Shown: positions 44,628 to 53,602, counted from the stretch's first letter. The stretch is 64,000 nucleotides of DNA from JADFWK01 sp035527895 (GCA_035527895.1 DATKZQ010000016.1:1-64000), one strand, 5' to 3'. The notes: generated from the letters alone by a model not told the origin. Program-made: numbers and translations.

Positions 44628-44780
44628 GTGGAGCCCCACGCGCAAGCGCGGGGCACCTCCACATTCTTCGGCGGAACCCGCCGAAGCATATCCGCCTTCG
44701 TCCCACTAGGACTACGGCGGATTACCCTGCCTAACATTCATCCACGGGCAAGCCCAGGCTTTCTGCGTAGGCGGGTAAAG
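44628..44780. repeat. Four-hairpin repeat, copy 1
   Basis: About 153 nt nearly identical to 61186-61339. Four hairpins in order: GTGGAG...CTCCAC enclosing an inner C/G-rich stem; TTCGGCGG-AAC-CCGCCGAA; ATCCGCC...GGCGGAT with an inner GTCC/GGAC stem; and CCACGGGC-AA-GCCC. The last arm is damaged here (AGGC instead of GTGG). The right half overlaps the 3' end of the minus-strand Memo-like gene. Confidence 0.8.
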
Positions 44781-45982
44781 ATGGCTGCTGCAAAACTCAC
44801 GGCCGATTTGGTCGGTTCTTCTCGGTATGTCTCATAGGCCAAGAGTTTTCCCCGGCTCGGGGGAAGCACCTCTAACAAGCAGGCCAGAGCGGAAAACCCA
44901 CAGACATTGAATTTATCTTCCACCTTCTTCGATTCTTCCCAGAATCCGTTAGCATTCCCGTCACACAGAAAACGCAAAAGCTCCCTGTCGTGCTTTTCCG
45001 ACTCGTTGATGATAAACGAAGCAGGCATATCGTGCCCGAACTTCTGCCCAATATGCGAGAAATCAACCCCTGCAATCAGAATCGTTTCGTCGTCTTTTGC
45101 AGCATCGGCCAAAACGTGCAGAAAACGCCCTCCCTCGGATCGGTATGCTTCCCTGCTGTATACAGGCAGGCTTCCAAGGAGAGAACCGCATAGGACAGGA
45201 ACGAGGGCAAAGGAACTGCCTCTGAATATGTGCTGAAGAAAAATAAGCTGAAATTCAATAGAATGTTCATCTCTGTGGACAAAATCATCTATGGAAAGGA
45301 TATCACCTCCTGCCTTCATCAATTCCCTGACGGTCTCTTCATCGGTTTCCACTCGTCCCAGAGGAGTTTCAAACGTTTTTGTGGTCAGCGAAAACATCCT
45401 TTCGGTAAGAGAATGACCGACACCTAATACAATAACCTTCTTTACCTGATTACCATCTCTTATTGCCTGGTACGCGCTCGCATAAACCCGTTTGCCAGCC
45501 TCCAGATCAATATGCGGCGCCACCACGGCAGTGATTTTCCCCTGAGGAGTTTCCGGTATCGTTTGTGTATTGAGAATGTCCTCCAATCGTCTCCTGAGAT
45601 CCTCCTCCTTTGCGGGATAGGAAAGGCCGGCCAGAGAACAACTCCGTATCTTTTGGGCTGTGAAGCGGGCAACGATCTCCTGTTTCGCTCCTCTGTAACG
45701 TGGGCTATCTAAAAGAAATGAATTATCCAGTTGCTTTACCAGCTCCTCAACCTCCTCCATCGATACCAATCTTCCACCCTGTCGCCGCATCAGTTCTATT
45801 TGAACATCTCTCAAGGAGTGGGCTCCGTCCAACATGGCCATCACCTTATAGAGTTCAGGGCTGATTGCCCTACCCTCCTCCACAAGCCCTAGTTTGTCCT
45901 TGATCATGATGAGCGTTCGATCACCGCTTTGCACGGGAAAAAGATCGAGATCCTTCCTCACCTTTATCTTTTCAGCATCCAT
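44738..45982 (-). CDS. Memo-family protein with extra N-terminal domain
   Basis: 414 residues. The N-terminal 130 or so form a small helical domain, possibly PqqD-like (VMAMLDGAHSLRDVQIELMR). The rest is a Memo fold: VVAPHIDLEAGKRVYASAYQ, LGVGHSLTERMF, RDEHSIEFQLIFLQH and AGVDFSHIGQKFG. The frame opens with TTG at 45994; the ATG at 45982 is a more usual start. The last residues TRLRRKPGLARG are encoded inside the dispersed four-hairpin repeat, which also provides the stop codon. A shorter paralogue is at 24025. Function unknown. Confidence 0.85.
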   Translation of the reverse strand: MDAEKIKVRKDLDLFPVQSGDRTLIMIKDKLGLVEEGRAISPELYKVMAMLDGAHSLRDVQIELMRRQGGRLVSMEEVEELVKQLDNSFLLDSPRYRGAKQEIVARFTAQKIRSCSLAGLSYPAKEEDLRRRLEDILNTQTIPETPQGKITAVVAPHIDLEAGKRVYASAYQAIRDGNQVKKVIVLGVGHSLTERMFSLTTKTFETPLGRVETDEETVRELMKAGGDILSIDDFVHRDEHSIEFQLIFLQHIFRGSSFALVPVLCGSLLGSLPVYSREAYRSEGGRFLHVLADAAKDDETILIAGVDFSHIGQKFGHDMPASFIINESEKHDRELLRFLCDGNANGFWEESKKVEDKFNVCGFSALACLLEVLPPSRGKLLAYETYREEPTKSAVSFAAAIFTRLRRKPGLARG

Positions 45983-46133
45983 ACTCAAAACCAACGTCTG
46001 GCTATTTCCTTAAAGACCCCCTATAAAGATGGGATTGGGGCCCAGGAAAATCCTTGACCATCTGCGCTATCTTGCCTATCATCCTTTCGTTCACAAAAGT
46101 CCCGATTTCCATCTAACATATCCAGCATAAGAT

Positions 46134-46973
46134 ATGAACTACAAAAAACTGAAGCGGAAATTCAAGAAAGCCGGCTTTTCTAATGACTTCCAAACACTCA
46201 AAGCCCAATATGAGGCTCAACATAAGATTCGTCTCAAGGCAGCGGGGGACATTGTCGGCATAAAAAAGGCGGGCCGGCTTGCACTCGATATTCTCAACCG
46301 AGCCGAAGAGCTGATCAAACCCGGTATTACCACCAACGATATCAACGCCATGGTAGAAAAGGCCACAGAAGAAAACAACGCCCAATCCGCTCCCCTGAAT
46401 TACCATGGATTTCCAAAGAGCGTATGCACCTCCATCAATAACGTGATTTGTCACGGCATACCTGACGATACTGTTCTAAAAGACGGCGATATCGTGAATA
46501 TTGATGTTACGCCTATCGTGGGCGGGTACTATGCCGATGCCAGCAAGACGTTCTTTGTTGGCACCTTCGGCAAAGATGCCCGAAAGATCGTAAGCGTTGC
46601 TCGCGAGTGCTTGAGCCGAGGTATTAGCGAGGCTGTTCCCGGAAACAAGACCGGCGATATCGGATATGCCATTCAGACATACGCAGAGAGTCAGGGCTGC
46701 TCAGTCGTCAGAGAGTATGTGGGCCACGGCATCGGGTTTGAGTTTCACGAGCCCCCGCAGGTTCCCCATTATGGGCAAAAGAACCAGGGCATTACGCTTG
46801 TACCCGGTATGGTGTTTACCATAGAACCAATGATAAATCTCGGAAAACACAACCTCCACGTTCTTTCGGACAACTGGACAGTTGTAACCGATGACGGAAG
46901 CCTGTCTGCACAATTCGAGCAAACAGTTCTGATAACCGATATGGGCTCTGAGATACTAACCCCGTACGACTGA
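46134..46973 (+). CDS. map: Methionine aminopeptidase, type I
   Basis: Removes the initiator methionine. All five metal ligands appear in context: D in VNIDVTPIV, D in YYADASKTF, H in YVGHGIGFEFHE, E in TIEPMINLG and E in QFEQTVLI. At 279 residues it has an N-terminal extension of about 35 basic residues (MNYKKLKRKFKKAG) compared with E. coli Map, as in some SH3-binding-type Map1 proteins. It lies just before the EndoQ-helicase gene. Confidence 0.95.
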   Translation: MNYKKLKRKFKKAGFSNDFQTLKAQYEAQHKIRLKAAGDIVGIKKAGRLALDILNRAEELIKPGITTNDINAMVEKATEENNAQSAPLNYHGFPKSVCTSINNVICHGIPDDTVLKDGDIVNIDVTPIVGGYYADASKTFFVGTFGKDARKIVSVARECLSRGISEAVPGNKTGDIGYAIQTYAESQGCSVVREYVGHGIGFEFHEPPQVPHYGQKNQGITLVPGMVFTIEPMINLGKHNLHVLSDNWTVVTDDGSLSAQFEQTVLITDMGSEILTPYD

Positions 46974-47091
46974 GTCGGTCTTGTTGCCGCTGAGAGCATC
47001 AAATACCCTGCACTATCGGGAGGGAGATGGGGTCTTTGTCGGTTATGTCCAATGCAAACAATACTATGGTTTCGTTAGTAACAGGACTTCT

Positions 47092-50000
47092 ATGCGGTTC
47101 ATAGCTGATTTCCATATCCATTCTCATTATTCGGTAGCTACGAGCAGTGCCCTCACGCCGGAGAATCTGGATTTCTGGGCCCGCCGAAAGGGAATACGCG
47201 TTGTAGGAACCGGTGATGTGTTTCACCCCGGGTGGTACACCGATCTCGAGGAGAGACTGATCCCGGCAGAGGACGGCCTTTTTGTTCTCAAGGGGGACTA
47301 CCGCATAGACGATGACCTGCTCTCATCTTCAGCCTTACAGCCCGTCAGCTTTATCCTCTCCGGGGAAATAAGCAGCATTTACAAGGATGGGGGTAAGGTC
47401 CGAAAGGTGCACAACCTGATCTTCTGTCCATCGTTTGAAGCGGCAAAAAAGATACAGAATAGACTGGGGGCTATTGGCAACATCAGATCCGACGGAAGGC
47501 CGATCCTCGGAATCGCCTCGCGGGATTTGCTTGAGATAGCCCTGGAGGCAGGTAGCGATATCATATTTGTTCCGGCCCACATATGGACACCGTGGTTTTC
47601 AGTCCTTGGCTCACAATCAGGCTACGACACCATCGAGGAATGTTTTGGCGATCTTTCCGACCATATCTTTGCAGTGGAGACCGGGCTTTCCTCAGATCCG
47701 GCCATGAACTGGCTCTGCTCCTTTTTAGACAAGTACACCCTCATTTCCAATTCAGATGCTCACTCACCTGAAAAGTTGGGGAGGGAGGCAAATCTCTTTG
47801 ATGCAGAACTCTCTTTTCCGGGGATAAGCGCCGCAATGAGAGGGGATGGGTTAGATAGATTCCAGGGCACCATCGAGTTCTTTCCCCAAGAGGGGAAGTA
47901 CCATCTTGACGGCCACAGAAAATGCGGCATTTGCTGGGAACCTCGGGAAACGGCGCAACACGGCGGAATATGTCCGGTATGCGGGAAGAAGGTGACAGTA
48001 GGCGTATTGAACAGGGTCATACAGCTTGCCGACAGGGCAGATCCTCAGGTACGGCCTCGGCGGGACCCCTTTTATTCTCTTACTCCCTTGAAAAATCTCA
48101 TAGCGGAGATCAAGGGTGTTGGCCCAAACAGCAAAGAGGTGAACAGGCAGTATGAATATCTCTTGCACAAAGGTGGCACCGAGTTCGCTATTCTGCTTGA
48201 CCTCTCTTATGACCAGATCAGGGAGATGGGCGATGAAGTTCTGCTGGAGGGAATCAAAAGGTTGAGGAACCGCGAGGTTCACATCGAGGAGGGGTACGAT
48301 GGGAGGTTTGGCCAGATAAGGGTGTTCCGGCCGGGAGAGATTCGGTCCATTTCATCTCAGATATCATTCTTTGAGCGATCATACGAAAGGCCGGATCGAA
48401 AAGGTATCATCGGCCCTGGAGACCTGTTTACATCCCCTCGTGGCGGTACCGAAAGAGAGGCTGGTGGAGATATAGTTTCGCCCGGGGTCATTCTGAATCG
48501 AATCCAAGAAAAGGCGATAAACCACTACCGAGGCCCGTGCCTGATCCTAGCAGGTCCGGGAACCGGCAAGACATTAATCTTAACCATGAGGATTGCCAGG
48601 CTTGTTTCGCATTGGGAGGTAAATCCTTCCTCTATACTGGCAATTACCTTCACCAATAAAGCAGCCGAAGAGATGAAAAGGAGGGTAACAGCTGCCTTTC
48701 AAGACGAGCGCACGGCTCAGGAGATTACCATCAGCACCTTTCACTCGTTCGGCATGTCCCTGCTCAGAACCTATGCACCCCGGTTCGGGAGAACCACGGA
48801 TTTCGCCGTGTTTGGAGATGATGACAAGCGTTTTATCCTTTCGTCATTTCTTGGCATGAAAAGCAAAGATGTAAACCCAGTAGCAGAGAGAATACGTCTT
48901 GAAAAAGGCAAGATGCACTTCCCTGAACAGCAAAACGACGATGAGCTGGGACAGATCTTCTCTGCCTATGAAGAATGCTTACGGAAAGAAGACGCATTTG
49001 ATATAGATGATCTCATTGTTTCTCCGGTGCGGCTTCTCCAGGATGGTGGAGAGTGTGCAGACCAGGTGAGACAGAGATATGCGTGGATCTGTATCGACGA
49101 ATATCAGGACATAAATACTGCCCAATACCGGCTCATCAGACACCTTGCACCGCACCACCATTCCAATATCCTAGCAATCGGCGACCCTGATCAGGCCATT
49201 TACGGTTTCAGAGGTGCTGATAACAGCTTTATAGGGGCTTTTAAGGATGACTATCCCTCCGCTGCCGTCTACGAGCTCAAGACATCCTACCGGTGTCCGA
49301 GGACGATACTGAGTGCATCGGATCAGGTCATGAGACCACAGGGCAGCAGTAATCCGCTTGAAGGGGTTAATGAAGGTGTATCAATAGATATCCAGGAATG
49401 CCCCACTTCGAAAAGCGAGGCGGAGTTTGTCGCTAGGGCCATAGAAAGGTTGATGGGAGGCGTTCGGTTTTTCTCTCTCGACAGCGAGATTACCGACGGC
49501 AGCGATGAGGCGGAGGCGCCGTCTTTTTCGGATTTCGGTGTCTTATACAGGGTTTCGAAGATGGCACCCGATATTATCAAGGCCATGAATGACCACGGTA
49601 TCCCTTATCAAGTTGTCGGAGAGGAACCCTTCTACAGGCAAGAGCCTATTATCACTGTGATTGATCTGCTGCGCTTGATGATAGTGCCCTCGAATATGAT
49701 GTTACGCAACAGATTGGCGGAAAAAGACATAAAGGACGTGCACGAATCATCTCTCGCTCAGGTAAAAAAAGACGGCACATTGCGGTCGATTGAGGAATAT
49801 ATCAGAGAAATCGTTGTCACCCACGTCCCTGAAATCATGGTATCTCATAGGGATGACATTGATAGATTGATTTCCCTGGCTGCACCATTTGGAGGTGACA
49901 TTACAGCATTTCTCTCTTTCTTACAGCTCGGCAGCGGTGTTGATACCTACAGAAGCAGGGCGGAACAGGTTACCCTCATGACCCTTCATGCAGCCAAGGG

Positions 50001-50298
50001 TTTGGAGTTTTCATATGTTTTTATTGTGGGTTGCGAGGACGGTCTTTTGCCCTATGACCTTTTTGGAAAGCATGATATCGAAAGAGAGGAGGAGCGAAGG
50101 CTTCTTTACGTAGGAATGACGAGGGCCAAGAAGATGCTGTTTTTAAGCCATACGAAAAAACGGAATCTATTTGGGAGATCTTTTGCGCTCCCTATTTCGC
50201 CCTTCTTAATGTCTATCAAAGAGGATTTGGTGAAAAAGGCAAAAATGGAGATTGGAGAAAAAAAGGCGAAAGACAGGCAGCTCTCCCTGTTTTCGTGA
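47092..50298 (+). CDS. EndoQ-like PHP endonuclease fused to UvrD/Rep-type helicase
   Basis: 1068 residues in two parts. Residues 1 to about 410 are an endonuclease-Q-type PHP nuclease: FIADFHIHSHYSVATS, GTGDVFHPGWYTDL, SGEISSIYKDGGKVRKVH, IPAH-like FVPAHIWTPWFSVLG, ETGLSSDPAMNW, SNSDAHSPEKLGREAN, and a zinc finger (CGICWEP, CPVCGK). Residues about 470-1068 are an SF1A helicase: Walker A AGPGTGKTLI, ICIDEYQDINTAQ, GDPDQAIYGFRGAD, TLHAAKGLEFSYVF, LLYVGMTRAKK. EndoQ cuts 5' to deaminated bases; the helicase could unwind the nicked strand for repair. I chose the ATG at 47092, with AGGA upstream, over the frame start at 46981. Confidence 0.9.
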   Translation: MRFIADFHIHSHYSVATSSALTPENLDFWARRKGIRVVGTGDVFHPGWYTDLEERLIPAEDGLFVLKGDYRIDDDLLSSSALQPVSFILSGEISSIYKDGGKVRKVHNLIFCPSFEAAKKIQNRLGAIGNIRSDGRPILGIASRDLLEIALEAGSDIIFVPAHIWTPWFSVLGSQSGYDTIEECFGDLSDHIFAVETGLSSDPAMNWLCSFLDKYTLISNSDAHSPEKLGREANLFDAELSFPGISAAMRGDGLDRFQGTIEFFPQEGKYHLDGHRKCGICWEPRETAQHGGICPVCGKKVTVGVLNRVIQLADRADPQVRPRRDPFYSLTPLKNLIAEIKGVGPNSKEVNRQYEYLLHKGGTEFAILLDLSYDQIREMGDEVLLEGIKRLRNREVHIEEGYDGRFGQIRVFRPGEIRSISSQISFFERSYERPDRKGIIGPGDLFTSPRGGTEREAGGDIVSPGVILNRIQEKAINHYRGPCLILAGPGTGKTLILTMRIARLVSHWEVNPSSILAITFTNKAAEEMKRRVTAAFQDERTAQEITISTFHSFGMSLLRTYAPRFGRTTDFAVFGDDDKRFILSSFLGMKSKDVNPVAERIRLEKGKMHFPEQQNDDELGQIFSAYEECLRKEDAFDIDDLIVSPVRLLQDGGECADQVRQRYAWICIDEYQDINTAQYRLIRHLAPHHHSNILAIGDPDQAIYGFRGADNSFIGAFKDDYPSAAVYELKTSYRCPRTILSASDQVMRPQGSSNPLEGVNEGVSIDIQECPTSKSEAEFVARAIERLMGGVRFFSLDSEITDGSDEAEAPSFSDFGVLYRVSKMAPDIIKAMNDHGIPYQVVGEEPFYRQEPIITVIDLLRLMIVPSNMMLRNRLAEKDIKDVHESSLAQVKKDGTLRSIEEYIREIVVTHVPEIMVSHRDDIDRLISLAAPFGGDITAFLSFLQLGSGVDTYRSRAEQVTLMTLHAAKGLEFSYVFIVGCEDGLLPYDLFGKHDIEREEERRLLYVGMTRAKKMLFLSHTKKRNLFGRSFALPISPFLMSIKEDLVKKAKMEIGEKKAKDRQLSLFS

Positions 50299-50370
50299 AT
50301 ATTTTCATTGAACTGGTGGATAAAGGGGTTAGAATAGAAGGAAATACCTGGCACAAGGCAAACAGGAGCG

Positions 50371-50676
50371 ATGAAAAAAGAGGAAGACGGCGAGAATAAA
50401 GTCGTTAAGCTTGAGGATATTTGGAGGGCAAGAGGACACAAGTGGAGTACTATGGCTATCCTGAAGGATAGTAAGCGGATAGCCATGGGAATAGAAAAAA
50501 GGACGTGCGTCCTTTGCAATACCGCAAAAAACTGTGTGAATAAGACAGGCCTGTGTGTCAGTTGCTATAGTGACCTGAGCCCTCCGCAGAAAAAGGTGGC
50601 AGATGAAGAGGCACAACATAAAAAAGTTGAGTTTATTGTGATCGATGATCGGTGGAAAACTGCGGAGGATGATTAG
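50371..50676 (+). CDS. Small cysteine-pair protein, unknown function
   Basis: 101 residues, charged, with a probable zinc-binding segment (CVLCNTAKNCV, then GLCVSCYSDL) in the centre. The N-terminus reads LEDIWRARGHKWSTMAIL. AGGAG precedes the ATG closely. It follows the EndoQ-helicase gene by 72 nt and may be co-transcribed. I do not recognise the family. Confidence 0.6.
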   Translation: MKKEEDGENKVVKLEDIWRARGHKWSTMAILKDSKRIAMGIEKRTCVLCNTAKNCVNKTGLCVSCYSDLSPPQKKVADEEAQHKKVEFIVIDDRWKTAEDD

Positions 50677-50747
50677 AGTTCAGCCATTTTTGTTCCGACC
50701 TTAGGTTCATGATCATCCCAAATTCCCCAATCCATTCCCCCATCATT

Positions 50748-50850
50748 CCCTGGCCCAGACCTGGGTTGCAAAGCGTGAGTATAAAGAGCTTACTTACGAA
50801 ACAGTGTAACGACCATAGTGTATTCCAGCAATGTCGCGCCAGGGCAGGCC
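50748..50850 (+). repeat. Fixed-length-core repeat, single unit (core B)
   Basis: CCCTGGCCCAGACC, a 74-nt core B (50762-50835), then GCGCCAGGGCAGGCC. Core B recurs at 62629-62702 with a single difference. It follows a TTCC-word tract (50725-50748), as other units do. Confidence 0.85.
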
Positions 50851-50972
50851 AGTCTGCCATTGAGTTTTGTAGTTCCCGCGGCCGACTCAACAACTACCCT
50901 TAAAAAGTTCGTTTGATGGTAACCCAAACAGGTCTACATTATCTCTCACCCCAGTACGATGCACGGCACCTA

Positions 50973-51001
50973 CCCCAGTACCATCTTCCGGAGCTACGGG
51001 G
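50973..51001 (-). repeat. Short hairpin repeat (CCCCGTAGCTCC family), copy 1
   Basis: On the minus strand CCCCGTAGCTCC and the following GGAG...TACTGGGG form an imperfect hairpin of 29 nt. Copies in the other orientation are at 60758-60786 and 62324-62352. A partial echo (CCCCAGTACGATGC) is at 50949. Confidence 0.7.
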
Positions 51002-51047
51002 CAGGCGCGGCAGGCAGAGCTCTCAGAGAACTCAGAGAAAAGCCTTG

Positions 51048-51176
51048 GATCGCTTAAAAGGCCCGCGCAGCGCGGGCTCCGATGACTTACATCGGGAGAA
51101 TGGAGAGCCTTCACGGGTAGAAATAAGCTCGCTTATTTCTTGCCGTGGCGGTCTCTCCAAATACTTTTAAGCGATC
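51048..51176. repeat. Cloverleaf repeat, copy 1
   Basis: Perfect 13-nt outer arms GATCGCTTAAAAG (51048-51060) and CTTTTAAGCGATC (51164-51176) enclose three hairpins: GCCCGCG-CAG-CGCGGGC (51061-51077), CCGATG-ACTTA-CATCGG (51079-51095) and a long arm 51102-51158. It is the centre of a composite element that runs from about 51021 (CTCAGAGAAAAGCC flank) to about 51338. That element ends in a further hairpin, ACCATCA...TGATGGT, at 51307-51327. Confidence 0.85.
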
Positions 51177-51371
51177 TATCAGCATCAACTCATTCATTTT
51201 CCTAACTCTGAGTCCTTTGTGGGCTCAAGCGATCCTGAGCAGGGTCGAAGGGGAGCGGGCGAGAGATCAGAACTCAAAACCCACTCTCTTGCTTAGCATA
51301 GCTTGGACCATCAGCTGAGGTGATGGTTTATAGCATTGATCAATAGCCCATCTTCAAAGAACTCCAGACCA

Positions 51372-51490
51372 GTCGCGCCAGGGCAGGCCCCGGCCCAGAC
51401 CTGGCCTGAAACGATTAAGTTCAATAGGTTCCAATCGGAGGTACGCCAGCAATGACATGGCACTCCGGTCAAGTCGCGCCAGGGCAGGCC
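51372..51490 (+). repeat. Fixed-length-core repeat with extra right end (core A)
   Basis: An orphan right end GTCGCGCCAGGGCAGGCC (51372-51389) stands directly before CCGGCCCAGACC, core A (51402-51475, 74 nt) and a second right end (51476-51490). The preceding core has evidently been lost. Confidence 0.85.
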
Positions 51491-51526
51491 AGCATTCCAT
51501 TATTCCAACCTTCCTCAATTCCTCGA

Positions 51527-52366
51527 TTACAAACCCAATCTCCACGCACCCTCCCGCTGTCTCCGGTAGGCGGCGATGATCTCGGCACAAAAAAGGAAAA
51601 TAGCTGATGCGTAGAAGATCCAGAGCAGCATGAGGATTAGGGTATTCAAAGACCCGTAAATAAGGCCATAATTGGGATTATGACTGATGCTCCAGCGAAA
51701 CATATGCTTGGCAACCTCAAGCAAGACCGCACACATCAGGCCCCCTATCATAGACTGCCGAATATAAGCCCTGCCTGGTGGCACCACAGCATAGAGCGCG
51801 GTGAGCAAAAAAAAAGTCAATAGAAAGGGAAAGATATATTTCAGGAAAATACTATTCAGGAAAAGGGGTATTATGGCGATGCCGAAATAAGTGCTTAACC
51901 GCATGAAAGCATCTACGAAGAGATTGAAGGTTTGAAGGAAGACAAAAACCAGCCCGGCCAACGGCACAAAGAGCAACGACATTACCTTAGAAATCCAAAA
52001 GGGGCGCGCATTATCGAGTTTGAAGACCCTTTTCAGGGAGAACTCAATGGAATTGAAAATGAGGGTACTTGACCACAACATAAAGAGAACAGCGAACCAC
52101 GTAAAAGTCCCGCTGCCCAGGTTTATGCGACCCACTTCACGGAGGACACTTTTACTGATAAAGGGAATGAGCTGGGTTATGAAGGAGCTTACTCGTGGCA
52201 GCACCTCGCCCTCGGTGCCCACAAAAAAGCCTACTATCGAGACAAGAAGGTAAAGAAAGGGGATAACGGAAAGAATAGCGTAAAAGGCAATAGCAGCAGA
52301 GAGGTTCAGACACCCGTCATCCCAAAATGAACGGAAGGATGCTTTAAGAATCGAGAATACAGGCAT
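51527..52366 (-). CDS. YihY/BrkB family membrane protein
   Basis: 279 residues with about six hydrophobic segments. The pattern LNLSAAIAFYAILSVIPFLY near the start and the later SHNPNYGLIYGSLNTLILMLLW region typify the YihY/virulence factor BrkB family of inner-membrane proteins, whose role is unclear (once mis-named RNase BN). It begins directly after the stop of the small secreted protein gene. Confidence 0.9.
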   Translation of the reverse strand: MPVFSILKASFRSFWDDGCLNLSAAIAFYAILSVIPFLYLLVSIVGFFVGTEGEVLPRVSSFITQLIPFISKSVLREVGRINLGSGTFTWFAVLFMLWSSTLIFNSIEFSLKRVFKLDNARPFWISKVMSLLFVPLAGLVFVFLQTFNLFVDAFMRLSTYFGIAIIPLFLNSIFLKYIFPFLLTFFLLTALYAVVPPGRAYIRQSMIGGLMCAVLLEVAKHMFRWSISHNPNYGLIYGSLNTLILMLLWIFYASAIFLFCAEIIAAYRRQREGAWRLGL

Positions 52367-52738
52367 CTATCTGACCTTGATTTCGGAGAAGAGACGTACC
52401 GTTTCCCCATCTGTGTAAATCAACACTTCGTGGCCTACCACCTTATCAGCCTCACCACCCTCTTTTGGCACTGGCACAATGTCTAGCTTTCTTACCGGTA
52501 CCCAATCCCCATGAGCATTGATGCGGGTGATCATTCCGTTTATGTCGGTTTCGCAGGACATACCGTACTGCTGGAGGACCTTTATTACAAACCGATTCTT
52601 TTGATTGATGACCGTGTCTGCCCTCTGGTTCATTGCCTTTATCTGACCCGGCGATCGGGCATGCACCATTGGAGCAACAAACAGGGAGCACAGCAAGAAA
52701 ACCCTAACCCACCGAATTAAAGCAATTCTCGACCTCAT
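52367..52738 (-). CDS. Small secreted protein of unknown function
   Basis: 123 residues with a signal peptide (MRSRIALIRWVRVFLLCSLF, cleavage near VHARS). The mature part has no recognised domain; it includes NQRADTVINQKNRFVIKVLQ and a beta-rich end (HEVLIYTDGETVRLFSEIKV). It abuts yihY and is probably co-transcribed and periplasmic. Confidence 0.65.
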   Translation of the reverse strand: MRSRIALIRWVRVFLLCSLFVAPMVHARSPGQIKAMNQRADTVINQKNRFVIKVLQQYGMSCETDINGMITRINAHGDWVPVRKLDIVPVPKEGGEADKVVGHEVLIYTDGETVRLFSEIKVR

Positions 52739-52899
52739 CTCGCCCTCCCCGGAAGTGGGATCGGCCTCACAATCTATATTGTCTCAAACCCGATGTCAAC
52801 ACCACCTATTTCTCTACCGAGTATCCTCAAAGTCAAATAAAAGGTGGCTGATTAGAACTGTGATTGCGACGTTCAAATCCGAAATCCGAATACCGAAAT

Positions 52900-53002
52900 C
52901 CCTGGCCCAGACCTGGAGTGCTGGTCAGAAGCAAATTCACTGCGGTTGCAAAATGCCATAACGACTGCGCTCTATTCGAGAAACGTCGCGCCAGGGCAGG
53001 CC
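52900..53002 (+). repeat. Fixed-length-core repeat, single unit (core C)
   Basis: CCCTGGCCCAGACC, core C (52914-52987, 74 nt), then GCGCCAGGGCAGGCC. Core C is mostly unlike A and B but shares TAACGAC with B at the same offset. The unit interrupts an AT-rich AAATCCGAAAT-word repeat: similar words stand on both sides (52876-52899 and 53007-53025), so it looks inserted. Confidence 0.85.
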
Positions 53003-53476
53003 GAAACAAATCCGAAATTCTAATGTTCAAAAGCACCAAGCATTGTAAGGAGATTGCTCCTCAGGATAGTATTCGCTATGAGACTGTTTTGGTCATTTGC
53101 GGTTTTGTCATTTGGTATTGTTTCGAATTTCGTGCTTCGATATTCGAAATTATAACCGGATAAAGAAGACCATTCCGGTAGCCCCTTTTAGTGGCCTTGC
53201 TCAAGCCACCACCTCTGGTTGTGGTTGGGTGCCTCATTCTCCCCAACAGCAAAGAAACTATCACCGCTAACCGCCGGATTCCAATAAGCCGGAGCAGAGA
53301 AAGATTTGAAAAGTCGTGGTATGTGATTATCATTTCTGATATATTACGTTTCTCGAGAATACTGACTCAATAACTACCGGTAGAAAGGGTAGCTTGTTTT
53401 GACCCTAAAAGCGTGTTTGGCTCATGATTCACCACAGAGACACAGAGTTCACAAAGTGCTCAGAGAAAAGCTGTGA

Positions 53477-53602
53477 ATCGCTTAAAAGCCCCGCGCAGCG
53501 GGGGCGCCGATGAGTTACATCGGGTGAATGGAGAGCCTTCACGGGTAGAAATGAGCTCGCTTATTTCTACCCGTGAAGGCTCTCCAAATACTTTCAAGCG
53601 AT
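53477..53602. repeat. Cloverleaf repeat, copy 2
   Basis: Outer arms ATCGCTTAAAAG (53477-53488) and CTTTCAAGCGAT (53591-53602), one mismatch, enclose CCCCGC-GCA-GCGGGG (53489-53503), CCGATG-AGTTA-CATCGG (53507-53523) and a 27-bp hairpin (53530-53585) that is perfect but for one G-T. It is flanked by CTCAGAGAAAAG on the left, like copy 1. Confidence 0.85.

Noticed and set aside
51048..51176. Deciding the transcribed strand of the cloverleaf from G-T wobbles
   Set aside because: One mismatch favours the minus strand (outer stem of copy 2), another favours the plus strand (its long arm), so the evidence is contradictory.
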